Assembly: GCA_049115715.1 (NCBI GenBank)
Contig: JAGDZQ010000004.1
Coordinates: 186,001-250,000 of the forward strand
DNA: 64,000 nt
Direction of reading: 5' to 3'
Source: JAMZMI01 sp049115715
GTDB taxonomy: Bacteria > Bacteroidota > Bacteroidia > Cytophagales > Cyclobacteriaceae
Below, one piece after another: positions 18,279 to 27,102 of this stretch. Both the position numbers and the translations under genes were made by a program. How positions within the stretch are numbered: position 1 is the stretch's first letter; the number at the start of each line of letters is the position of its first letter. Under the pieces are notes generated by a model. That model saw nothing but the letters and a program-made list of their open reading frames with translations, was not told where the DNA came from and ran no database searches.

Positions 18279-18595
18279 CGAAGTATATCAGTCTGTCGAA
18301 GCTATGTTGATTGTTAATTAGATATGAGGTATTCAAGTCATTAAGTATCATGTCTACTCAGGTTGTTAGTGATTTCGATATTCACTGCAATGGATATGAT
18401 AGTCATACTTGAGTAAGGTAGTCAGGATCATATCCGGTACTTTTCCCTGTTAGGATGACAGTTAATATTTCTCTCCTATTGTTCATTTTATGTCTATATG
18501 ATTCCTACTCTTTCGCAGAGTAAACCGGATAGATTTGTTTGCCCTCAAGTAGAAAGCCTGAGAGTTTAGTACTAACCATAACAAACACTACCGTC
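18279..18595. other. Intergenic spacer between GH16 and GH50 genes
   Basis: About 317 bp with no gene recognised. It contains only imperfect inverted segments (for example ACTCA near 18355 against TTGAGT near 18410), not clear enough to call a terminator. It presumably holds the GH50 promoter. Confidence 0.4.
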
Positions 18596-20689
18596 ATGCA
18601 ATACCTTAGTTTCCTCTTATTCGGTTTCGGAATTTTCTTTTCAAATGGCCAAGTGAATGTTGATATAGAAAATAAACCACAGGTTCTTTTCGATTTTGAA
18701 AAGCCGATGAGTGCATCTGAAAACTGGGCAATTGCCGATAAGGCCACCTACGAGATTGTTGAACAAGCTGGAAGCAAGCGCTTGAAGGTTAATTCAAGTT
18801 CCTTTGGAATGCCGAAGGTTACGCTTTTTAGTACAAAATCTGCTCCCTGGAATTTGCAGGGATATTATAAGGTAAAGGCGGATATCTCCAATGCAGGAAG
18901 CAACGACCTACAGATTGTCATGTATGTAGGAGATGACCCCAATTCAATCACACGATGGTATTGCTCCCAATATGTGGACTTAGAGCCTAACGAGACGAAG
19001 ACAGTGACGGTGGAGCTTGCATGGACTCCATGGATAACATCACCACAGCTAGATATCTCGGGGATGAGAGGCGTGCCAGGTCAATTGAAGACTGATATTG
19101 GAGCCATTGATCAGATTGCATTTGACACTCGCGTTCCTACTCGTGCAACCACTTTCTACGTTGATAACATTCGTGTAGAGGAGCAGTTGGAAATACGCGA
19201 TGGAAAAGACTTTTTCCCTTTCGTAGACAAGTTTGGTCAGTATAAGCATGAGGATTGGAAAAACAAGATCCATGATAAGGAAGATCTGAAGAAACAAGAT
19301 CTTATTGAACAAAAGGACCTCTCTAAAAACCCAGGCCCCAAAGACAGAAGTCAATATGGAGGTTGGAAAAATGGACCAAAATTGAAGGCCACAGGTTTTT
19401 TCCGCACTGAAAAGTATAAAGGCAAGTGGTGGATGGTTGATCCAGAGGGTTATCTGTTTTGGACTGCCGGGCTCAACTGTATGGCACCAAAATCTTCTAA
19501 TACTGGCATTCAATATAGAGAGGAATACTTTGAAGCACTCCCTGATGAAAAGCCCTATGAACAGTTTTATGGCACCAGCGGTTGGGCACCCCTCGGATTT
19601 TATAAAGACAAGACTCCATATAAGACCTTCTCTTTTTATCAATCAAACCTTTATAAAAAGTATGGAGACGATTGGATGGATCAATTTCGAGACAGGATTC
19701 ACACAAGGTTAAAAAGCTGGGGACTCAATACCATCGGTTTTGTGTCTGATTATGGAGCAGCACAGCAGCGGAGGACCCCTTACGTTGGGTCTGTGTGGAT
19801 TAGAGATACACCTAAAATAGAGGCTTCCTCAGGGTTCTGGGGTAAGTTTCATGATGTTTTTGCTCCAGAATTTAGTGAGATTGTGCATAGCTCTGTAGAA
19901 GAACAGAGAGAAGGAGCCAATGACCCATGGTGCATTGGTTTTTTCGTGGACAATGAATTGTCGTGGGGAGGTGAAAGATCACTGGCGGTGAGCGTATTGC
20001 AAAGCCCCGCCTCACAGCCAGCCAAAGTTGAGTTCATCAAAGACCTGAGAAAAAAATACAAGAATATTGAAAGCTTGAATGCTGCATGGCTGGCAGAATA
20101 TGAAAGCTGGGACGATCTGTCGAATTCCATAGAAGCTCCAGATGAGAACAATGCCAAAGAGGATTTGGATGCCTTTTATAAGAAAATAGCTGATACTTAC
20201 TTTGGAACCATCAGTAAAGAACTTAAGCGTGTCGCTCCCAATCAGAATTATCTTGGATGTCGATTTGCGTGGAGTAACAACGTTACACTTTCTGCAGCGA
20301 CAAAGTATTGTGAGATCATAAGTTTTAATATGTATGAATTTAGTGTGGAGAAAGTAGCACTACCACTCGGAATGGATCATCCCATCATGATAGGAGAGTT
20401 TCACTTTGGTGCAACCGATAGGGGCCAGGCTCATCCCGGAGTGAAAATGGTAAACAATCAAGTAGAGCGAGGAGAAGCATTTCAGGAATTCATAGAAGGT
20501 GCTTTGAGAAATGAACAAATAGTTGGAGCACATTGGTTTCAGTACCTGGATGAGCCCTTTACTGGACGAGGAGATGGAGAAAATTACAATACAGGATTTA
20601 TAGATGTAGGAGATACTCCACATCAAGAACTCATAGAAAAAGTGAGAGAGACGTGCTACGATCTTTATAAATACAGGTTTGAAAACTAA
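18596..20689 (+). CDS. GH50 beta-agarase
   Basis: A protein of about 697 residues from the ATG at 18596. This start is chosen over the upstream in-frame ATG at 18539 because it puts a signal peptide (MQYLSFLLFGFGIFFSNGQ) at the N-terminus. A carbohydrate-binding-like region (about 28-205) precedes a GH50 TIM barrel. The catalytic acid/base is E454 in DNELSWG and the nucleophile E601 in IGEFHFG, as in characterised GH50 agarases. Such enzymes release neoagaro-oligosaccharides, often neoagarobiose, from agarose. No T9SS tail is seen, so it is probably periplasmic. It pairs functionally with the GH16 upstream. Confidence 0.9.
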   Translation: MQYLSFLLFGFGIFFSNGQVNVDIENKPQVLFDFEKPMSASENWAIADKATYEIVEQAGSKRLKVNSSSFGMPKVTLFSTKSAPWNLQGYYKVKADISNAGSNDLQIVMYVGDDPNSITRWYCSQYVDLEPNETKTVTVELAWTPWITSPQLDISGMRGVPGQLKTDIGAIDQIAFDTRVPTRATTFYVDNIRVEEQLEIRDGKDFFPFVDKFGQYKHEDWKNKIHDKEDLKKQDLIEQKDLSKNPGPKDRSQYGGWKNGPKLKATGFFRTEKYKGKWWMVDPEGYLFWTAGLNCMAPKSSNTGIQYREEYFEALPDEKPYEQFYGTSGWAPLGFYKDKTPYKTFSFYQSNLYKKYGDDWMDQFRDRIHTRLKSWGLNTIGFVSDYGAAQQRRTPYVGSVWIRDTPKIEASSGFWGKFHDVFAPEFSEIVHSSVEEQREGANDPWCIGFFVDNELSWGGERSLAVSVLQSPASQPAKVEFIKDLRKKYKNIESLNAAWLAEYESWDDLSNSIEAPDENNAKEDLDAFYKKIADTYFGTISKELKRVAPNQNYLGCRFAWSNNVTLSAATKYCEIISFNMYEFSVEKVALPLGMDHPIMIGEFHFGATDRGQAHPGVKMVNNQVERGEAFQEFIEGALRNEQIVGAHWFQYLDEPFTGRGDGENYNTGFIDVGDTPHQELIEKVRETCYDLYKYRFEN

Positions 20690-20710
20690 GCGGATCGGGT
20701 AGGAGCCTTC

Positions 20711-20779
20711 GCTTTAGTAGAGATAATTGATCAGGTAAATTACATTTCTATAGATCAATTATTATCTCAAAAGCTTTTT
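20711..20779. terminator. Bidirectional hairpin between convergent GH50 and molybdoenzyme genes
   Basis: GCTTT (20711-20715) and GAGATAATTGATC (20720-20732) pair with GATCAATT...ATTATCTC (20753-20768, with a 3-nt bulge) and AAAGC (20770-20774). TTTTTG follows. It lies between two converging genes and could terminate both. Confidence 0.6.
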
Positions 20780-20797
20780 GGAATCATTCACGAAAAC

Positions 20798-23098
20798 CTA
20801 CTTCTTTTCCACCCGAACCTTAATCGATTTGCTAATCGGCGTGTTGCTCTTGCTTGCGAAATGATTGATTGGGACAAGCACATTCGTTTCGGGGAAGTAA
20901 GCAGCAAGATTACCCTGTGGGATATTGTAAGGAATCACTTTAAATTTCTCAGCCCTTCTCTCTTGCCCATCGTAATGGCTGGTAATATCTACCACCGATT
21001 GAGCTTCTAATCCCAGGTTTTTCATATCCAATTCGTTCATGAAGACAACCCTTCTTTCATTGAAAACCCCACGGTATCGATCATCCAGTCCATATATCGT
21101 CGTGTTGAACTGGTCATGCGAGCGTATTGTCATCATGATGAACTCTCCGTCCTCCATTTTATGATCTGGTAGCTCTGCGATGGACAACTTAGCTTTTCCT
21201 CCCGGAAGCTTTGAGAAATCACCCTCCCGCGTATGGTTAGGCAAGTAGAAGCCGCCATCCTTTGATCGCTTTGAGTAGTCCTCAAACTCTTTGTAAACCT
21301 CAGATATTTTTTCTCGGATCAAATCGTAATCAGAGCCCAGAGCTTGCCAGTCTATAGTCCCGTGCCCGTTGAAGTAAGCAGAAGCAATACCCGAGACAAT
21401 AGCTGGTTCGCTTTTCAAATGTTCACTAGCTGGAGCAAACTGCCCCTTCGATTGATGCACTTTACCCATGCTATTTTCTACAGTCACATATCTGGAAGAT
21501 CCGTTTTCCGCATCCATCTCGGATCGACCCAGAGTAGGCAGTATGATAGAGGTTTTGCCTGTGACCAGGTGCGTTCGATTTAGCTTTGTAGAAATCGAAA
21601 CGGTCAGGTCACAGTTGTGAAAAGCCTGAGCAGTGTAGTTGGTATCCGATGCAGCCGAAACGAAGTTTCCACCCAATCCGATAAACACTTTAGCTTTTCC
21701 CTCATGCATCGCTTGAATCGAATGAACAGTATCCAATCCCTCTTCGGTCGGAGGATCAAACCCGAAAACCTTCTTTAGCGACTGGTTTAACTCATCAGAA
21801 ACATGATGCATAATACCAACCGTTCTATCCCCCTGCACATTGCTATGTCCCCTCACAGGACAAGTTCCAGCACCTTTCTTTCCGATGCTTCCCTTCAACA
21901 ACAATAAATTCACGCACTCCTTTATATTGGAAACAGCATTTTTATGCTGCGTTAATCCCATTGCCCAGCAGATGATGATTTTTGACTTTTTAGCAAGCAA
22001 AACCACTGCCTCGTCGATTTTGTCAGAATCCACACCGCACATTTCAAGTAAGCGATGCTCATCTTGAGCGTCCAGATGCTCCATCAATTCAGAATAACCA
22101 CTCGTTTTGTCAGATATAAAATCATGATCAAACACCTGAGCTTCTCCAGAGACCTCTATCTTTCTTAATCGAATCAGAATCAATTTAAGCAGAGCCACAT
22201 CCTGATTGATTTTAACCTGTAAGAAAATGTCCGTTAGTGACGTTCCTGAGCCCACTACGCCCTTCATCTCCTGCGGATTTTTGAACCGCACCAAGCCAGC
22301 CTCTTCAAGCGGATTAATCGAAATGATTTTACCACCATTCTCTTTACATTTTTGTAAAGCAGACAGCATTCTCGGATGATTAGTGCCGGGGTTTTGGCCT
22401 ATGACCATGACCACATCAGCAGCCGAAAAGTCATCTAGTGTAACAGACCCTTTCCCTATACCAAGAGTCTCGCTAAGAGCAACACCACTTGATTCATGAC
22501 ACATATTGGAGCAATCCGGCATGTTGTTAGTCCCGAAAGCCCTCGTGAAAAGCCCATATAAAAAAGCCGCCTCGTTACTGGAGCGACCAGAAGTATAGAA
22601 AACAGCCTCATCAGGAGAGTCGAGACGATGAAGCTGAAAAGCAATTCTCTCAAAAGCCTCCGTCCATCCCATAGGCTCATAATGCTTCGAATCTGGTTTT
22701 AAGATAAAAGGGCGGGTGATTCTACCAGCCTTCCCAATTTCATAGTCACTCCACTGAGACAGCTGCTCCACATCATACTTTTTGAAAAAAGCCTCATTCA
22801 CCCTCTCAAGAGTTGCCTCTTCAGCGAGAGCTTTTGCGCCGTTTTCGCAATACTCACCCAGTTTCGATCGCTCATCAGGATCAGGCCATGCACATCCCGG
22901 ACAATCAAAACCATCTTTTTGATTCATCTTGGATAGTGTCTTTAGTGAACGAAAAAGCCCCATTTCCTTTTTGGTATGCTGAAGCGCCACCATCACAGCA
23001 GGAACACCCGCCGCGTAGCTTGAAGGTTTCTTAACCCTTAAATCCTTGAATTCTACCTCCCCGGTTGTGGATATGTTTCGTTTCATTACTTTCCTCAT
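20798..23098 (-). CDS. YdeP/FdhF-like molybdopterin oxidoreductase
   Basis: A 766-residue molybdopterin enzyme of the oxidoreductase-alpha-subunit (TIGR01701, YdeP-like) branch of the DMSO reductase superfamily. It has the CPGCAWPDP motif near residue 69 and SNMCHESSG, where the Cys is the expected Mo ligand in place of selenocysteine. The C-terminal dinucleotide-binding domain begins near FIMMTIRSHDQFNTT. Reported relatives are cytoplasmic and called formate-dehydrogenase-like or acid-resistance proteins; the substrate is not established. It is the last gene of the minus-strand Mo-cofactor run, 89 bp after moeA. Confidence 0.85.
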   Translation of the reverse strand: MRKVMKRNISTTGEVEFKDLRVKKPSSYAAGVPAVMVALQHTKKEMGLFRSLKTLSKMNQKDGFDCPGCAWPDPDERSKLGEYCENGAKALAEEATLERVNEAFFKKYDVEQLSQWSDYEIGKAGRITRPFILKPDSKHYEPMGWTEAFERIAFQLHRLDSPDEAVFYTSGRSSNEAAFLYGLFTRAFGTNNMPDCSNMCHESSGVALSETLGIGKGSVTLDDFSAADVVMVIGQNPGTNHPRMLSALQKCKENGGKIISINPLEEAGLVRFKNPQEMKGVVGSGTSLTDIFLQVKINQDVALLKLILIRLRKIEVSGEAQVFDHDFISDKTSGYSELMEHLDAQDEHRLLEMCGVDSDKIDEAVVLLAKKSKIIICWAMGLTQHKNAVSNIKECVNLLLLKGSIGKKGAGTCPVRGHSNVQGDRTVGIMHHVSDELNQSLKKVFGFDPPTEEGLDTVHSIQAMHEGKAKVFIGLGGNFVSAASDTNYTAQAFHNCDLTVSISTKLNRTHLVTGKTSIILPTLGRSEMDAENGSSRYVTVENSMGKVHQSKGQFAPASEHLKSEPAIVSGIASAYFNGHGTIDWQALGSDYDLIREKISEVYKEFEDYSKRSKDGGFYLPNHTREGDFSKLPGGKAKLSIAELPDHKMEDGEFIMMTIRSHDQFNTTIYGLDDRYRGVFNERRVVFMNELDMKNLGLEAQSVVDITSHYDGQERRAEKFKVIPYNIPQGNLAAYFPETNVLVPINHFASKSNTPISKSIKVRVEKK

Positions 23099-23187
23099 TG
23101 GATGAATTTAGCATGAATGAAATCAGATTTCCAAACATACTTTGATAATTATACAAATAGTGGTTTGATGTGTAAGACTACCTACAT

Positions 23188-24351
23188 TTAGAGTAGATAG
23201 CAGTCCACCAAATCATTTCGATTTATGACTTTTGTTCCCTCTATAAATACAATTGCATTGCCTAAAGATAAAGAATGGATCATGGAGGAGCCCTGCCCAC
23301 CGGTCAGACTTACCTTCCCATTTTCTAAATACCCTTTGAAGAAAGTTGGACGATCAGATTTCATATCATAATCATGCGCTATAGGTAGCGCAACCCGACT
23401 CAAACCAACCGTTTTTGCTCCCGACAATTTTTGAAGAAGAGGGAGAACATATATGTAAAAAGAAATAAGCGATGAAGCCGGATTTCCCGGTAGCCCAAAA
23501 ACATATTTGTGATCCCGCTTACCAAAAAAAAGCGGCTTCCCAGGCTTCTGTTTTACCTTATGAAACAGCTCCTTTACACCATTTTCGATTAGAGCCTGCT
23601 TCACAAAATCGTAATCACCCACTGATATTCCTCCCGATATCAACACCACGTCAGATTCCTCAAGATGTGCTTCGATCCTTGACTTAATCGAATCAAAATC
23701 GTCTTTCACCTTCGTCCGGCTCGTTTCTGAGAAACCATATTGCTTCAGTGCAGTTGTCAGAGTTGCGCCGTTTGATTCATAGATTTGCCCCTCTTTCAAA
23801 GGAACCCCAGGCTCTATCAACTCATCCCCTGTAGCAATGATGCTCACCCGAGGTTTTTCATGAACCACCACTTCCGTCAGACCCAGCCCATTAAGCACCC
23901 CTACAGATGCAGGAGTCACCTTATGACCCGCCTCATAAACCTTTTCTCCCATAGCAATCTCCTCACCCCTTCTGCGGATATTTTTGCCCTGCACCACCTC
24001 ATCACCAATCGTGATTACACCATCTTCACGATCTACCTTTTCTTGCATAATCACAGCCGTGGTGTCCCTAGGGATTTTTCCACCCGTGAAAATCCTCACC
24101 GCCTCGCCCTCCTTTAGAGCAAAATCTGCTGTAGCCCCAGCAGCCACTTCACCAATCAACCGATATTGAGTCTTATTTCCGCAAACAGCATACCCATCCA
24201 TTGCAGAATTGTCAAATGACGGTAAGTCCAGATCCGAAAACACCGATTCCGCAAGACAAGATCCAAGAGAATCTTCGGTAGACACAGTTGCTTTGAGAGC
24301 AGGACTGTTTTGACCTAATACAATGTCCAGTGCCTCTGTGATTGAAATCAT
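23188..24351 (-). CDS. moeA: Molybdopterin molybdenumtransferase
   Basis: A 387-residue MoeA. The N-terminal region has the family motif FDNSAMDGYAV, and the MogA-like domain contains ATGDELIEPG and SGGISVGDYDFVK; LPGNPASSL is a further landmark. It inserts molybdate into adenylylated molybdopterin in the cytoplasm. It is slightly shorter than E. coli MoeA (411). It follows moaA on the minus strand across a 263-bp spacer with a structured element, and the YdeP-like molybdoenzyme is next. Confidence 0.94.
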   Translation of the reverse strand: MISITEALDIVLGQNSPALKATVSTEDSLGSCLAESVFSDLDLPSFDNSAMDGYAVCGNKTQYRLIGEVAAGATADFALKEGEAVRIFTGGKIPRDTTAVIMQEKVDREDGVITIGDEVVQGKNIRRRGEEIAMGEKVYEAGHKVTPASVGVLNGLGLTEVVVHEKPRVSIIATGDELIEPGVPLKEGQIYESNGATLTTALKQYGFSETSRTKVKDDFDSIKSRIEAHLEESDVVLISGGISVGDYDFVKQALIENGVKELFHKVKQKPGKPLFFGKRDHKYVFGLPGNPASSLISFYIYVLPLLQKLSGAKTVGLSRVALPIAHDYDMKSDRPTFFKGYLENGKVSLTGGQGSSMIHSLSLGNAIVFIEGTKVINRNDLVDCYLL

Positions 24352-24389
24352 AACTTTTAATGATGATAAGCGATTAAAAATTTGGGCGT

Positions 24390-24600
24390 CTTTGCTGGCT
24401 CTCCACTATATCTTTTTTCCCTGAAAAAGGGAAAAAAGGATGCCGTTTCGATCCAGGACGCTCGTGCCACGATTATAATACTGCAAGCTAACGCCAAATC
24501 CGGCTCCATTAGCTTTGGTGTTATTCCTGATTTATTCAAAAATCTCATCATAAGTCCACTCTTCATCTGATGCAGGTCATAGCCGTCTTACAACATTACC
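24390..24600 (-). other. Structured intergenic element between moaA and moeA
   Basis: The moaA-moeA spacer has a strong AT-rich hairpin at 24411-24439 (TCTTTTTTCCCT against AGGGAAAAAAGG, 5-nt loop). GC-richer single-copy-looking stretches flank it (CTGGCTCTCCACT on one side, CCGTTTCGATCCAGG on the other). Short open frames of 60-70 codons cross it on both strands but look like no known protein. It resembles, from memory, a recurrent intergenic element of Bacteroidetes genomes with a TTTTTTCCC/GGGAAAAAA stem flanked by similar words. I cannot verify this here. Confidence 0.45.
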
Positions 24601-24614
24601 ATATGTTGAGAAGC

Positions 24615-25598
24615 CTATCCCCCAATTGAAGTCATGGAACGATTCTGCTCATAATGCCCCGATTCCATTCTCTCCATTCCATCGCGCGAATACTTCTTCT
24701 CCAATATCGATTTCAAGATAACCGAGTCCAGTGATTCTCCAGATCGAAGCAAAGTCAATAGATCGGTTTCCTTGGCAGCAAAAAGACAATTTTTCATTTT
24801 CCCATCAGCCGTCAATCTCAACCTGTTGCAATCTTGACAAAACGGATTAGTGATCGTACTCACTATCCCGAATGAACCCTTAAACCCCTCAATCTGATAA
24901 TTATAAGAAGTACTATGTTTTGGATCATCCAGTTTCTTTAGCGTTCCAAACTTTGATTCAGCAATGCCTAGTATTTCCGATTCACTCACGCCCTTGTCCC
25001 AACTCCACTTATTTCCACGGAAGGGCATAAACTCTATAAACTTGACCTGAATATTGGCTTTTTTAGTCATTTCTAAGAAAGCCGGCAATTCATCATCATT
25101 TGTTCCCCTAATCAACACAATATTGAGTTTGAGGTTGAATCCCCTTTTCATTCCATCATCTATATTGCCCATGATTCGATCAAAGTAATCGCGCTTCGTG
25201 ATGAAAGCCGCCTTTGCCTTATCAAGGCTGTCCAGACTGATGTTAATTTTCTTCAATCCAATCTCTTCGAATAGATCATAATATTTATCTAGCAATATGC
25301 CATTGGTTGTAAGCTTGAGCTCTACACCCAGACCAGCAAGTTCACGAATCAAGAACTCGAAATTTTTCCTGATCAAAGGCTCCCCACCAGTCAACCTGAT
25401 GGTTTTTACACCCAAATCAATGAAGGATTTAGAAATCTGAATGATCTCATCCAGTTTCATCACATTCGGCTTTTCTATCAGATCGGTTCCTTCCTCTGGC
25501 ATACAGTAGAAGCAGCGCAAATTGCACCGATCTGTAAGCGATATGCGCAGATAATCGTGCTTTCTGCCAAATTGGTCTATGATTTTAGATTCTTTCAA
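24615..25598 (-). CDS. moaA: GTP 3',8-cyclase
   Basis: A 327-residue radical SAM enzyme. It has the N-terminal CNLRCFYCMP cluster motif for [4Fe-4S]-SAM and a C-terminal second cluster motif (CQDCNRLRLT ... CLF). It ends in SIGG: a terminal Gly-Gly needed by MoaA activity. It converts GTP to 3',8-cyclo-dihydro-GTP, the first step of molybdopterin synthesis, acting with MoaC. The ATG overlaps the end of moaCB by 4 bp, so the two are translationally coupled. Confidence 0.95.
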   Translation of the reverse strand: MKESKIIDQFGRKHDYLRISLTDRCNLRCFYCMPEEGTDLIEKPNVMKLDEIIQISKSFIDLGVKTIRLTGGEPLIRKNFEFLIRELAGLGVELKLTTNGILLDKYYDLFEEIGLKKINISLDSLDKAKAAFITKRDYFDRIMGNIDDGMKRGFNLKLNIVLIRGTNDDELPAFLEMTKKANIQVKFIEFMPFRGNKWSWDKGVSESEILGIAESKFGTLKKLDDPKHSTSYNYQIEGFKGSFGIVSTITNPFCQDCNRLRLTADGKMKNCLFAAKETDLLTLLRSGESLDSVILKSILEKKYSRDGMERMESGHYEQNRSMTSIGG

Positions 25599-26494
25599 TC
25601 GTGGTTTCCCCCTTTTAAAACATGAAAAACATGAAAGAGCCCTGGGAAAATAGAATCGATGGCCTCCGATGCACCAGCTGTAGAACCCGGAACAGCCAAG
25701 ACGATGTTCCCATTTCGTACCCCCGCCACAGACCTGGAAAGCATAGCAAAAGGCATTCGATCCTGACCATACCTTCTTATCGTCTCTTCCACTCCCGATA
25801 GCCTTGTGTCCAATAGAGGAGCGATGGTATCCGGCGTATGATCTCTCGGGCCAACTCCTGTACCTCCAGTAAAAATCAAAAGACTCGCTGTATTATCTCG
25901 AACTAACTTTTCTATTTCAGACGGCTCATCCGGGATGATAGTGTAATAGATATCCTCCATTCCAAAGCTGGCCAGTTTGCCTTTTATTGCCTTTCCGGCA
26001 CGATCCTCTTTTTCTCCCTTAGAAATACTATCCGAGCATACGATCACATGAGCCGTCAGTCCCTTCGTTCGGGGCTTATTCCCTGATTTTCCGCCCTTCT
26101 TTTCCAATAATTTGATAGTGTGAATTTCTACTCTCTTGTCCACAGGTTTGAGCATGTCATACATCGTAAGTGCCACGATACTTGCTCCGTGCATCGCCTC
26201 TACTTCAACTCCCGTTTTGTAAATCGTTTTCACTGTCATTTTGATAACAATCGACAACCCATCTATTTCGTATTCGATCCCCGTAAACTCAATAGGCAAT
26301 GGATGACAATCGGGTAGGAGATCAGGTGTTTTCTTAACCCCAAGTAGCCCTGCCGCCTTAGCCATTTCAAATACATTCCCTTTAGGAATGCTTTGACTCT
26401 CAATCAACTTGATGGTCTCATCAGAGCTGACTTTTACTATTGCCTGTGCCGTTGCACTTCTGAGCGTATTTGACTTATGTGTTATGTCTACCAT
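25595..26494 (-). CDS. moaCB: Bifunctional MoaC-MoaB (MogA-like) cofactor biosynthesis protein
   Basis: A 299-residue fusion. Residues about 1-140 are MoaC (cyclic pyranopterin monophosphate synthase; CHPLPIEF and VEAMHGASIVALTMYDM). Residues about 147-297 are a MoaB/MogA domain (IFTGGTGVGPRDHTPD), which adenylylates molybdopterin. So one chain carries an early and a late step. Such moaCB fusions are known in several phyla. It precedes moaA with a 4-bp overlap, and a 167-bp spacer with an inverted repeat separates it from moaE. Confidence 0.93.
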   Translation of the reverse strand: MVDITHKSNTLRSATAQAIVKVSSDETIKLIESQSIPKGNVFEMAKAAGLLGVKKTPDLLPDCHPLPIEFTGIEYEIDGLSIVIKMTVKTIYKTGVEVEAMHGASIVALTMYDMLKPVDKRVEIHTIKLLEKKGGKSGNKPRTKGLTAHVIVCSDSISKGEKEDRAGKAIKGKLASFGMEDIYYTIIPDEPSEIEKLVRDNTASLLIFTGGTGVGPRDHTPDTIAPLLDTRLSGVEETIRRYGQDRMPFAMLSRSVAGVRNGNIVLAVPGSTAGASEAIDSIFPGLFHVFHVLKGGNHD

Positions 26495-26525
26495 TCTTAA
26501 TTTAGTGTATCCAGTTTTTGGTGTT

Positions 26526-26667
26526 CGGTAGTTAGTTGTTAGTTGATGTTTTTACAAAAGAGCTCCGATTTTTTATAAACCTCTAACTCCCTAAAAATCT
26601 GTACATATGCCATTAAATCTATTTTTATACTAACCTAAACTTACTTATCACCGAAAACCAACTACCG
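26526..26667 (-). other. Spacer between moaE and moaCB with a long-range inverted repeat
   Basis: CGGTAGTT (26526-26533) is complementary to AACTACCG (26660-26667), and the words around it (TTGGTG/CACCGAAAACC) partly extend the pairing. The distal arm overlaps the last codons and stop of moaE. It could be an RNA structure separating the two halves of the operon; no riboswitch family is recognised. Possible internal promoter region for moaCB-moaA. Confidence 0.4.
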
Positions 26668-27102
26668 ATTCACTTTCCACTGATGGCCTTCTCTCTCGAA
26701 AATTTCTTTCCCGAAAATAGGAACCCGTTCCTTGATTGCTTCGACAAAATATTCACAAGCCTCAAAAGCCATTTTTCTTCTCTTGGAAGAAGTAAAGACG
26801 AAAAAACACAACTCACCCACATTGATTTTGCCGAGGCTGTGATACACATGAGCGCAAGTCAGGTCAAATTTTGAAAAGACCTCCTCGCGTATCTCAAGAT
26901 AAGCCTCATTGGCCATGTCCTCATATGCGGTATAATCGATTGCACTTACAGTCTGAGTATCTATTTCATCAGCTCTCACCTGTCCAAGGAAAATGGAGTG
27001 AGCCCCAATATTCGTTTTCGAAGAATGATTGCCAATCGATTGCGATATCCTTTCAGGAGGAATAGCTCCTTGTATAAACAGACTCTTTTTCTTTTTTTCC
27101 AT
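26662..27102 (-). CDS. moaE: Molybdopterin synthase catalytic subunit
   Basis: A 146-residue MoaE with GAHSIFLGQVR near the N-terminus, CAHVYHSLGKINVGE in the middle and the catalytic lysine region ERVPIFGKEIF near the C-terminus. It forms a heterotetramer with MoaD and transfers sulfur to precursor Z. Its ATG coincides with the last base of the moeB stop region (27102), so the pair is tightly coupled. Confidence 0.93.
   Translation of the reverse strand: MEKKKKSLFIQGAIPPERISQSIGNHSSKTNIGAHSIFLGQVRADEIDTQTVSAIDYTAYEDMANEAYLEIREEVFSKFDLTCAHVYHSLGKINVGELCFFVFTSSKRRKMAFEACEYFVEAIKERVPIFGKEIFEREGHQWKVNR

Noticed and set aside
24357..24570. Short open frames (69 and 62 codons) on both strands in the moaA-moeA spacer
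   Set aside because: They overlap each other and run through an AT-rich hairpin; neither resembles a protein. Treated as a structured element instead.
24357..26667. Moco riboswitch
   Set aside because: No recognisable Moco RNA motif in the moaA or moaCB upstream regions; only simple hairpins.
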